The translations under genes were made by a program, and so were the position numbers. This document shows positions 35,331-43,345 of a stretch of DNA of 64,000 nucleotides, piece by piece. Numbering within the stretch: position 1 is the first letter of the stretch; every line of letters begins with the position of its first letter. A model generated the notes under the pieces. The model was not told the origin of the DNA. It did not search any database and saw only the letters and a list, made by a program, of their open reading frames with translations. This DNA is from Thiodiazotropha sp040507035. Lineage in GTDB: Bacteria > Pseudomonadota > Gammaproteobacteria > Chromatiales > Chromatiaceae. Where the stretch lies: contig JBEVVR010000031.1 of the NCBI GenBank assembly GCA_040507035.1, positions 303,890 to 367,889 of the forward strand, written 5' to 3'.

Positions 35331-35738
35331 ATGCGTCTCTATATCAGACACCCCACCGACGTGCCGATAGATTTCCAGATTGGTGGACAAGCTTCCACCA
35401 ATCGTGAAACCTTGACTAACTATAGTGAAGGCGGGCTCTGTTTCGTCTCCGAAGTGAAGATAGAGCCGGGTACAGAGATACATATCGCCATCCCCATCAC
35501 GCCTCCACAGTTTCATGCCACCGGAATTGTGGTGTGGTGTCATGAGGAGGATGACAACTACCTCATCGGGATTAAGTTTACCGAAGAGGAGACGGCTTAT
35601 GCGGTGCGCATGGTGGAGCAACTCTGTTATATAGAACATTACAAGCAGAGTATTAAGCAGTCCGAGGGGCGCAACCTTACGGGTGAAGAGGCCGCTATGG
35701 AATGGATCGATAAATATGCCGAGGACTTTCCCGGTTAA
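35331..35738 (+). CDS. PilZ-domain c-di-GMP-binding protein
   Basis: A single PilZ domain of 135 residues. Both c-di-GMP ligand motifs are intact: RxxxR at residues 2-6 (RLYIR) and (D/N)xSxxG in NYSEGG near 37-42. GIKF near the end matches the PilZ beta-barrel. The frame is open to 35025, but the RxxxR motif, the divergence from argE and typical length favour ATG 35331. It precedes the HbpS-like gene by 17 bp, suggesting a two-gene operon. It is probably an effector for one of the cyclases in this region or elsewhere. Confidence 0.9.
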   Translation: MRLYIRHPTDVPIDFQIGGQASTNRETLTNYSEGGLCFVSEVKIEPGTEIHIAIPITPPQFHATGIVVWCHEEDDNYLIGIKFTEEETAYAVRMVEQLCYIEHYKQSIKQSEGRNLTGEEAAMEWIDKYAEDFPG

Positions 35739-35755
35739 GGGAGTCACCGGGTCAG

Positions 35756-36250
35756 ATGATAAAACCAGTCACAAGTTTGTTGCTTCTACTTCTTGTTTTT
35801 CATCACGCTTTGTTTGCCAAGGACATAGTAACCCATAAAGCAATCAGCCCCGATCTTGCCCTGGAGATGGTGAAGTATGCGCTGGAGGCGTGCAGGAAGG
35901 AGGGATATCAGGTGACCGCGGTAGTGGTTGCCAGGGACGGTGCCGAAGTGGCACTGATGCGTGATGTGCACGCCAGTAGGTTTACCATCCAGATTGCACG
36001 AGAAAAGGCGAATGCAGTCATCCTGTCGGGGATTGCATCGGGGGAATTTCGTGTCAACCGACGCGATATCCAGCAAGAGATGAACCATGTGGAGGGTCTT
36101 TTGGTATTGCAAGGCGGGCTGCCGATAGCCGCGGGTGGTTATCAGCTGGGGGGCATCGGTGTCAGCGGTGCACCGGGGGGGGATAGGGATGAAAAGTGCG
36201 CAAAGTATGCCCTTGACAAGGTTCAGGATCGCCTTGAGTTTGCCGACTAA
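35756..36250 (+). CDS. Exported GlcG/HbpS-family haem-binding-type protein
   Basis: A 164-residue protein with a signal peptide (about 1-20, cut near LFAKD) and a DUF336/GlcG-HbpS domain: YALEACRKEGYQVTAVVVARDGAEVALMRDV, then GGLPIAAGGYQLGGIGVSGA near the end. Known members bind haem or degrade it or act with GlcD-type oxidases; the specific role is unknown. It lies just behind the PilZ gene. Confidence 0.85.
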   Translation: MIKPVTSLLLLLLVFHHALFAKDIVTHKAISPDLALEMVKYALEACRKEGYQVTAVVVARDGAEVALMRDVHASRFTIQIAREKANAVILSGIASGEFRVNRRDIQQEMNHVEGLLVLQGGLPIAAGGYQLGGIGVSGAPGGDRDEKCAKYALDKVQDRLEFAD

Positions 36251-36285
36251 GCCTCGATTTCGCTGTTGATATAGAGAGCTGCAAC

Positions 36286-36603
36286 CTATTTCATGAATAT
36301 GCCTGCCGCGACGGCGCCGATACTCAACACAAAGAAGATGGCCGCCGAGGGTTTCCACATTGTGTAGTTCAATGTCTGGGCATTCTTATCGTGCAGCGCA
36401 ATAGCAAGGATGCCGGAAATGAGAAAGATACCCCCGGCAACAAAGGCGATGACCTGCAGGTACTCTATCTTGACCCGGGTCGACCCCTGTACCCCGCCAC
36501 CGATGGTTTCAAATTTGTTGGCCAATAGCGGCGCGGTTGACAAGAGCCAAAGGGATAGGCTCAGCCCCAAAGATTTTAGACAACGAATCAGTCCTGATTT
36601 CAT
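36286..36603 (-). CDS. Small two-helix membrane protein
   Basis: A 105-residue protein with a signal-like N-terminal hydrophobic run (GLSLSLWLLSTAPLLA), a short polar segment and two more hydrophobic helices (VIAFVAGGIFLISGILAIAL and AAIFFVLSIGAVAAGIF). I chose ATG 36603, preceded by GGAG at 9 nt, over 36618. No family recognised. It is convergent with the HbpS-like gene and divergent from the DUF302 gene. Confidence 0.6.
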   Translation of the reverse strand: MKSGLIRCLKSLGLSLSLWLLSTAPLLANKFETIGGGVQGSTRVKIEYLQVIAFVAGGIFLISGILAIALHDKNAQTLNYTMWKPSAAIFFVLSIGAVAAGIFMK

Positions 36604-36806
36604 AGCGGTATTCTCCACTAATTGTCTGAAAGTTACTCGTCATTATCGGTTGTCGGCACCAAATCCCATTTCTTCAGCCTTCCAGGGCTGGCCCTAATAG
36701 TCGTGGGGCATCTCCAGCATCTCCCGGTGCTATGCTTATTACCAGCAGCGGCTTCGATATCCCGGAGATTCAGGGATATCTACTCATACAACGATAGAGG
36801 TGTGCC

Positions 36807-37196
36807 ATGTACAGTTTCACCACCCGGGTTGAAGGTGACGTCAAGCGTGTCGAGGCGCGGGTCGTGGAGGCATTGAAGGGCGAAGGATTCGGTGTGCTGA
36901 CCGAGATCGATGTCCAGGCGACAATGAAAGCGAAGCTGGGTATCGACAAGCGCCCCTATAAGATATTGGGCGCCTGTAATCCTCCCCTTGCCAATCAGGC
37001 AATTGACGCCGAGCCGGATATCGGTCTTTTGCTGCCCTGTAATGTTGTCATACGCGAGGAAGAGGATGGTGGTGTGACTGTGGCCTTCATGGATCCTGTA
37101 GCCGTACTGCAGTTGGTGGAAGGTGAGGAGATCGCGCAGATGGCCAGGGATGTAAGAGAAAGGTTACAGCGGGTGCTCCATGAGCTAAAGCATTGA
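36807..37196 (+). CDS. DUF302-domain protein
   Basis: A 129-residue cytoplasmic protein whose whole length matches DUF302: VEALKGEGFGVLTEIDVQAT, KRPYKILGACNPPLANQA and GLLLPCNVV. The conserved Cys of GACNPP and LLPCN are present. DUF302 proteins are common in sulfur-oxidising and metal-stressed bacteria; their function is not settled. Confidence 0.9.
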   Translation: MYSFTTRVEGDVKRVEARVVEALKGEGFGVLTEIDVQATMKAKLGIDKRPYKILGACNPPLANQAIDAEPDIGLLLPCNVVIREEEDGGVTVAFMDPVAVLQLVEGEEIAQMARDVRERLQRVLHELKH

Positions 37197-37218
37197 AACA
37201 GGGTTGGTTACTTTGCTA

Positions 37219-37256
37219 GGGCATGGCAATTACTAACACGGCCATGCCCCAATTTT
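37219..37256. terminator. Bidirectional hairpin between convergent genes
   Basis: GGGCATGGC, a 13-nt loop and GCCATGCCC form a perfect 9-bp stem between DUF302 (+) and the short DUF427-like gene (-). On the plus strand it is followed by CAATTTTC. Confidence 0.6.
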
Positions 37257-37414
37257 CATTCGATGATCTCCACGCCCTGCCAAAAGGCCACATATTCCTT
37301 GATCTTCTCCGCTGCGACAGAAGGGGTTGGATAGGACCAGGCTGCGTCCCTGTTCTCATTGCCATCCACGTTGATGGTGTAGTAGCTGGCGGTGCCATTC
37401 CAGACAGCTCTCAT
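37256..37414 (-). pseudogene. Shrunken DUF427 gene with internal deletion
   Basis: A 52-codon frame starts at ATG 37414, seven nt after a perfect GGAGG. It begins MRAVWNGT, the normal N-terminus of DUF427 proteins, then jumps directly to ASYYTINVDG and WSYPTPSVAAEKIKEYVAFW, the normal C-terminal half. The central segment of about 40 residues that full DUF427 proteins have is missing, with the frame kept. Recombination between the similar W-x-G-T segments at both places would explain it. It may still be expressed; whether it functions is unknown. The family itself has no settled function. Confidence 0.7.
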
Positions 37415-37464
37415 TAAACCACCTCCCCGATAGATGTAGTAGTTGTATAGAGTTGTAGCTTATG

Positions 37465-38139
37465 TCAGTTTAAATCCATTATTTCCATCAGTTCCTTACT
37501 GGAAACAACATGGCAATAGATCATGTTGATGATCTCCAGTTCCCTTTGGTGCAGTTCATCCGTTCCGGCGGCACAGCAATCTTCGACCACGATGACGTTA
37601 AAACTCTCGTCTGCCAGGCTTCTGACCGTGGAGGAGACACACTGGTCGGTGAAAATTCCACAAACGATTACATTTTTAATCCCCATGTTGTGCAGTATCA
37701 AGCGCAGGTTGGTGCCAGTAAGTGCACTATCGGTGGTCTTGGTCACGACGATCTCACCCGGCGACGGGCTTAGCTCGGGAACGATCTGAGAATCATCAGA
37801 ATTGAGTGGCAGTAACAGGTAGTTCCACCCAGGTTTCTTCTGGCTCAATGAACGGTCGCGCCCATCCTCCAGCAGGCAGGCAATTCGAGCATGCACTAGA
37901 TCCATGCCCTTACGGCGGAAACGGTTCTGCAGCTCCCGGGTGGCAGGGATGACTATTTCATTCATGCGCTGTCTGAAAGGAGCCCAGCGTTCACGTTCAA
38001 GGGGATCCTCGGCCGGCTTCAGATAGGTGTTTTGTACATCGATGGTCAGTAGTGCTGTGTTATTGTGGGGAAGTTCCAGGTCCGTAGGATCAGGAGCACC
38101 TTCGTAGTAGAAAGAACGATATGCCTGTTTCCAGTTCAT
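37465..38139 (-). CDS. Isochorismatase-family cysteine hydrolase
   Basis: A 224-residue cytoplasmic hydrolase. The catalytic triad is present: Asp in LLTIDVQN (about 34), Lys in VVTKTTDSAL (about 134) and Cys in GIFTDQCVSST (about 167). Members hydrolyse isochorismate, nicotinamide, N-carbamoyl compounds or related amides; nothing nearby narrows the substrate. It is divergent from the M1-like gene. Confidence 0.88.
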   Translation of the reverse strand: MNWKQAYRSFYYEGAPDPTDLELPHNNTALLTIDVQNTYLKPAEDPLERERWAPFRQRMNEIVIPATRELQNRFRRKGMDLVHARIACLLEDGRDRSLSQKKPGWNYLLLPLNSDDSQIVPELSPSPGEIVVTKTTDSALTGTNLRLILHNMGIKNVIVCGIFTDQCVSSTVRSLADESFNVIVVEDCCAAGTDELHQRELEIINMIYCHVVSSKELMEIMDLN

Positions 38140-38276
38140 TTTTCCTCCGTAAATTCAACAAAGCCAAGCTTAAACTGTGTGGTGATAGACTGGGTGAAAG
38201 TGTGCCGGGTCGATTCTTCTCGATTGTAACGGATCGGCTCCCGTTGTTAATATCGGTAATTTATAGTCCATCCGAA

Positions 38277-39617
38277 ATGAGCATAGGGACCCGCTTTGTG
38301 ACGCATAATAGTCTTATCACTGCCGTTTCTTTATCAATCCTCAGTATCTCCATAATCGGCTGTAACAAGACCGGCAACGGAGATCTGCCCCCGGCCTTAG
38401 CGGATTGGGATCGGGACATAGTAATGACAAACCTGATCCTCGATCTCGATAGCTTGAGGGCAAGCGCGGACATTGTCATAGCGGGTTCCCTTACCTCAAC
38501 AGGCGCCTCCTTCGAGATCGGCGACTTGGCAATTGAGCGTGTAACTTTCAATTCAAGTCAACTGAACTATATCGCTGAGCAGGGGCAGCTCCATGTGGGC
38601 GTCCCACAATCTGGCGAAACAATCACCCTGACTATCGATTACAGTTTTGGCATACAGGACGATTTCAATGGTCTGCTTCAAGGTGGGTCGACTTTTACCT
38701 GGCCCTACTACTGCGGCAATATCTTTCCCTGTAAGTCTGAACCCGCCGAGGGTAGCAGTTATAGCCTGATGCTCGAGGGTGTACCGGAAGGGGCAGTGAG
38801 CCTCTATGCGGATTCCCTTGCGCTGGATGTACCGGCCTATATGCTGGGCTGGAGCGTCGGCAGTTACCACTATCTCGCCCTCGGCAAGACAAGCGCTGGC
38901 ACCGAGGTTGGTGTCTACTACCTGGCTGGAGAGGAGCAGGATGCGATAAGCGGCTCACAATACCTGCGACAAGTCTTCGACTGGTATGAACAGACCTTTG
39001 GTGAGTATGGTTTTGGTCACAAGGTTGCCAGTGTCTCCGTGGATTGGGGAGCTGCCGCCTTTGGTGGGATCGAGCACCACCCCTATTGGCATATCGCCAA
39101 CGGGTCTATGTCAGATCCGGTTATCCATGCCCATGAGGCAGCCCATGGCTGGTTTGGGAATGGAGTTCGTATCGACTGCTGGGAGGATTTTGTACTCTCA
39201 GAGGGCATGGCAACCTATCTTGCGGCACGCGCCCTCGAAGCGGTCGCGGGGATGGAGCGTGGCGATGTTGTATGGGCCTCCTATCAGAGTCAGCTCGACT
39301 CACTACAAAGCAGTGGTGAGAATAAAATTGCTTGGCCCCAGGGCTGTAATCAGATTGACATAATCGAGGATGGTCTTTTTGGCACCGCGCCCTATATGAA
39401 GGGCGCCTTCTTTTTCAAACACCTCGAATCCATATTGGGTGCCGATCTGCTTGACCGATTGTTGAGGGATTTCTATAGCACACAAAGGGGGAATGCGGTA
39501 ACACTGCAACAGCTGTTGACCTTTATAGAGGATGGCAGCGGCTACGATCCCACTCAATGTGCCCAGGCATGGCTGCGGAGCGAAGCCCTTCCACAGGGCG
39601 GAAGTTGCAGCTATTGA
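38277..39617 (+). CDS. M1-like (gluzincin) lipoprotein metalloprotease
   Basis: A 446-residue lipoprotein: hydrophobic leader, lipobox IIGC at about residues 24-27. The zinc signature HEAAH is followed after exactly 18 residues by Glu in LSEG, the M1 aminopeptidase geometry (HExxH-x18-E). The exopeptidase motif usually GxMEN reads GGIEHH here, so substrate handling differs. A Tyr in the expected downstream place (PYMKGAFFF) could stabilise the transition state. ATG 38277 is the probable start; the frame opens earlier at 38121 within the divergent gene's leader. Expected location: periplasmic face of the outer or inner membrane. Confidence 0.8.
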   Translation: MSIGTRFVTHNSLITAVSLSILSISIIGCNKTGNGDLPPALADWDRDIVMTNLILDLDSLRASADIVIAGSLTSTGASFEIGDLAIERVTFNSSQLNYIAEQGQLHVGVPQSGETITLTIDYSFGIQDDFNGLLQGGSTFTWPYYCGNIFPCKSEPAEGSSYSLMLEGVPEGAVSLYADSLALDVPAYMLGWSVGSYHYLALGKTSAGTEVGVYYLAGEEQDAISGSQYLRQVFDWYEQTFGEYGFGHKVASVSVDWGAAAFGGIEHHPYWHIANGSMSDPVIHAHEAAHGWFGNGVRIDCWEDFVLSEGMATYLAARALEAVAGMERGDVVWASYQSQLDSLQSSGENKIAWPQGCNQIDIIEDGLFGTAPYMKGAFFFKHLESILGADLLDRLLRDFYSTQRGNAVTLQQLLTFIEDGSGYDPTQCAQAWLRSEALPQGGSCSY

Positions 39618-39751
39618 AATTACCCCAACGATTTTTGCAGCTTAAGGTATCGGAGTTTGTGGGGATTAATCTCCATCTCACTCTAGATACTATACTTGTC
39701 TCTAGCGTAAGATCGAATAAGCTAAAAAATTAGCATACTCAAACGACCAAG

Positions 39752-40288
39752 ATGAATGCTGAAACAAGTACCATATATGAGTTGGATGCCGGCAACCGGA
39801 TCTGCCTCATCGAGGGTAACTGGGATGAGTTTGTAAGGAAAAACATATCCGGTGACCAGTCGTCAGAACGTTTGATCAAAGAAAATGTTCTTGGCAATCG
39901 GCTTGAGAATTATATTCATGATGATGCCACGCGCATGCTTCTGTATACTCTCATCGATGGCGTTAGGCGTACAAAACAGGTAAAAACAATAAGATATCGT
40001 TGTGATTCGCCTAACATGAAGCGCTTCATGCGGATGGTGATCGAGCCACAAAAGCATGAAGGTGTCAGATTGATCCACTCCTTTTTGAGATCTGAAAACC
40101 TCGATCCTCCAGTTGAGATCGAACCCGTAACCGCCGATACGGCAAAGCATAATGTGCGATGCAGCATCTGTAATCGTATCGAATTGAATCGGTGTTGGCT
40201 CGAGCCGGATGAAGCCGCGATGAAATCAGGCAAAAAAAGATTCCATGTCAGTTACACGGTTTGTCCCATCTGCATGAACACGGCATGA
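39752..40288 (+). CDS. PAS-like protein with C-terminal zinc-ribbon motif
   Basis: A 178-residue protein without a signal peptide. Residues 1-115 look like a PAS-type sensory fold. The C-terminal part holds CSICNRIELNRCW and VCPICM, two CxxC pairs suited to bind one zinc. I cannot name a family with certainty. It precedes the CheB-CheR fusion by about 120 bp on the same strand and may be its input or output partner. Confidence 0.6.
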   Translation: MNAETSTIYELDAGNRICLIEGNWDEFVRKNISGDQSSERLIKENVLGNRLENYIHDDATRMLLYTLIDGVRRTKQVKTIRYRCDSPNMKRFMRMVIEPQKHEGVRLIHSFLRSENLDPPVEIEPVTADTAKHNVRCSICNRIELNRCWLEPDEAAMKSGKKRFHVSYTVCPICMNTA

Positions 40289-40409
40289 CATCTGTGAGTC
40301 GCCTGGTCGCAAATTTTTGATTTTGTTGTCTTTAGTTAAAACAGATACTACTTTTTGGGTATAATGATCTAGAGTCTTTAGCTTTAAATAATAAAGAGTG
40401 TCCTGCGTT

Positions 40410-43331
40410 ATGAATGATGAAAAAAGCACCGATCCGACACTAACTGAGGAAGTTGAAAGGCGGGATGGACCTAGCCATATCGTCGGTATTGGTGCCTCTG
40501 CGGGGGGCTTGGAGGCCATCGAGGCCTTTTTCAAGGCGATGCCTCCCGATAGCGGCGTCGCCTTTGTTGTGATTCAGCACCTCTCCCCCGACCACAAAAG
40601 CCTGATGGCGGAATTGCTCTCAAAGCGAACCCACATGCCTGTCCATCGCGCCGAAGATGGCATGTATGTTGAGCGTAACTCTGTCTTCTTGATTCCACCC
40701 AACAAGAATCTCAGGCTGTTTCACGGTCGTATCATCCTTTCGGAGCAGGATCGGGATGCTCGAGGAATCAATCTGCCTATCGACATTTTCTTCCGCTCCC
40801 TTGCGGAGGATCAGGGGGCCAAAGCAATTGCGATCGTGCTTTCAGGTACCGGTAGCGATGGTACGAGCGGTATCCGTGCCATCAAGGAGGAGCTGGGTAT
40901 GGCCATGGTGCAGGTGGAGGAGACCGCAGCCTTCGACGGTATGCCACGGAGCGCCATTGCCACGGGTTTGGTGGACTATATCTTGCCTCCCGATGAGATG
41001 CCCGCTCAGCTTCTCTCCTATTTAAAGCACCCCTTTACCGCCAAGAATGAATATACCAGCACCATGCTGACCGACGAGGATGGGGTGACTCGCATCTTCG
41101 CACTGCTGCGGGAAAACAATAAAATCGATTTTACCTACTACAAACCCACCACCATCATCCGCCGTATCGAACGCAGGATGGCGGTCAACCAGATCCACGA
41201 TTTAAACGACTATGTACGTTTTCTCGAGAGCTATCCGGTGGAACTCAACAGTCTCCATAAGGACCTGTTAATTGGGGTCACTAGCTTTTTTCGAGATCCG
41301 GAAGCCTTTGAGGTGATCTCGAAAAAGCATCTACCGATACTGATGAGAGAAGCCGATGAAGACAAGTTACGCATCTGGGTAACTGGCTGCTCAACTGGTG
41401 AAGAGGCCTATAGCCTGGCCATTCTCTGCTGCGAGGTGATGGAAAAGGAGGGACTGCATACCGATGTAAAGATATTTGCAACCGATGTGGATCGGGAGGC
41501 CATTGTCGCCGCCAGTGCTGGCGTCTTTGCCGAGAGCGCGGTTGCGGATATCGAGCCGGTCATGCTGGGTAAGTATTTTTACCGTAAAGACGAGGGTTTC
41601 TATATCAGTCGTCAGGTTCGGGAGATGGTGGTATTCGCCCAGCACAATTTGGTCAAGGACCCGCCGTTTACCAATATCGACCTCATCAGTTGCCGTAATC
41701 TGCTCATCTATCTGCAACCCGTGCTGCAAAAGCGGGTCCTGGAGCTATTCAACTTTGCCCTCAACCCTAAAGGTTTGCTCTTTCTCGGTAGTAGTGAAAC
41801 CACTGGTGATATGGCCGAGTACTTCGATCCCCTGGATCACAAATGGCGGGTCTACCAATCCAGGGGGCGTAAACGCCACGCCGAGTTGTCAGAGCCTGCG
41901 ATCAATTTCGATGCAAAACGCTGGTACAACAGCAACCGCATGACAGGAAAGGGTACAGTCACTCGAATCCACGAAGAGGAGCGGCTCCTCGAGCGACTGG
42001 TAGAGGGCATCGCCGGGGATTATCTGCCGTTCTGTATGGTGGTAAGCGAAACGCAGGAGCTTATGCATGTTGCCGGTGACTCTAAAGACTATCTGCAATT
42101 TTCCACCGGCAAGGTTGTCAATGACGTATCCAAACTGGTGATCAGGGATCTGGCGATACCACTCAACACAGGGTTGCAAAAGGTTATCAAGAGCAAGGAA
42201 GAGCTGGTCTATTCCAACATTCATCTAAGTGGCAATGATGTGCAGAAGGTCGTCAACATGCGCCTGAAACCACTGCCGACGAAGAAACAGCAAGTGATGA
42301 TGATTGCTGTCTTTGTTGAAGAGGTGCGCACTTCGAAAGAGTCGGATAAATCGTCGCCGGAGACCTACAATGTTGGTAAGGAGGCGGAACAGCGGATTGT
42401 CGACCTGGAAAACGAACTGCAGTTTACGCGGGAAAATTTACAAGCCACTGTTGAGGAGCTGGAAACCTCGAATGAGGAGTTACAGGCTACCAATGAAGAG
42501 TTGCTTGCCAGCAACGAAGAGCTGCAGAGTACGAATGAGGAGCTGCAATCGGTCAATGAAGAACTCTATACCGTCAATGCTGAATACCAGGGCAAGATAA
42601 CTGAGCTCACAGAGGTCAATAACGATCTCGATAATCTGTTGAGTAATACCGGCGTCGCCACACTGTTCCTTGATGAGAATCTTGAGATACGGCGCTTTAC
42701 GCCAGAGATATCCTATCTGTTTCGTATCATCGATCAGGATATCGGGCGGCCGCTCAGTCATCTCTCTCACAAGCTGAAAAACGTCGATGTCATTTCCCTG
42801 GCCAAGCAGGTGAGATCGAGTGAAAAGGGTTTGGTTCGCGAGAGGATATTATCCAGCGAAGGTAACGAGTATCTAATGCGGGTGTTTCCCTATCAGATAG
42901 CACCGGATACCTATTCGGGGGTTGTCTTTACCTTCATCAATACAAGCAGCTTGAGGGAGGCACGCAAAGAGCTGGTTGAACGTGAGTTGCGCATGGAAAC
43001 CCTGTTAAGTGTGACTGATGCCTACATATTGATCAGTGAAGACGGGCTGATTCAAGAGGTTAATGATGCTTTGCTCAAATTGGTCGGTTATGAAGAGACT
43101 GAACTGTTGGGCAATAATGTATCGATATTGATGCCGGCGGAGGTTTCCGAAGACCACGATGTCTATATAGACCGCTATCTCAAGGAAGGAAAGTCGGACA
43201 TTATTGGTCGCAGCCGAGAAGTGAGTGTGAGGCAAAAAAATGGGGAATTGATCACCCAGGTACTGTCTGTGGCGGAGATGATTATTGGTAAAAAACATTG
43301 GTTCGTGGGGCTGATCAAAGCACCAAAGTAA
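40410..43331 (+). CDS. CheB-CheR-coiled-coil-PAS fusion (methylesterase/methyltransferase)
   Basis: A 973-residue chemotaxis-type fusion. Residues about 25-210 are a CheB methylesterase without receiver domain, with Ser in IGASAGG, His in IQHLSPDHKS and Asp in GTGSDGTSG all present. Residues about 220-490 are CheR (SAM motif VTGCSTGEEAYSLA; DLISCRNLLIYL). Residues 660-725 are a coiled coil built of S/TNEELQ-type repeats, followed by two PAS domains (about 740-855 and 855-973). The same fusion architecture is known from many proteobacteria, where it links methylation to histidine kinases or cyclases. Here the PAS-GGDEF-EAL gene follows 14 bp later. Confidence 0.9.
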   Translation: MNDEKSTDPTLTEEVERRDGPSHIVGIGASAGGLEAIEAFFKAMPPDSGVAFVVIQHLSPDHKSLMAELLSKRTHMPVHRAEDGMYVERNSVFLIPPNKNLRLFHGRIILSEQDRDARGINLPIDIFFRSLAEDQGAKAIAIVLSGTGSDGTSGIRAIKEELGMAMVQVEETAAFDGMPRSAIATGLVDYILPPDEMPAQLLSYLKHPFTAKNEYTSTMLTDEDGVTRIFALLRENNKIDFTYYKPTTIIRRIERRMAVNQIHDLNDYVRFLESYPVELNSLHKDLLIGVTSFFRDPEAFEVISKKHLPILMREADEDKLRIWVTGCSTGEEAYSLAILCCEVMEKEGLHTDVKIFATDVDREAIVAASAGVFAESAVADIEPVMLGKYFYRKDEGFYISRQVREMVVFAQHNLVKDPPFTNIDLISCRNLLIYLQPVLQKRVLELFNFALNPKGLLFLGSSETTGDMAEYFDPLDHKWRVYQSRGRKRHAELSEPAINFDAKRWYNSNRMTGKGTVTRIHEEERLLERLVEGIAGDYLPFCMVVSETQELMHVAGDSKDYLQFSTGKVVNDVSKLVIRDLAIPLNTGLQKVIKSKEELVYSNIHLSGNDVQKVVNMRLKPLPTKKQQVMMIAVFVEEVRTSKESDKSSPETYNVGKEAEQRIVDLENELQFTRENLQATVEELETSNEELQATNEELLASNEELQSTNEELQSVNEELYTVNAEYQGKITELTEVNNDLDNLLSNTGVATLFLDENLEIRRFTPEISYLFRIIDQDIGRPLSHLSHKLKNVDVISLAKQVRSSEKGLVRERILSSEGNEYLMRVFPYQIAPDTYSGVVFTFINTSSLREARKELVERELRMETLLSVTDAYILISEDGLIQEVNDALLKLVGYEETELLGNNVSILMPAEVSEDHDVYIDRYLKEGKSDIIGRSREVSVRQKNGELITQVLSVAEMIIGKKHWFVGLIKAPK

Positions 43332-43345
43332 CGGGATTATTGTGA

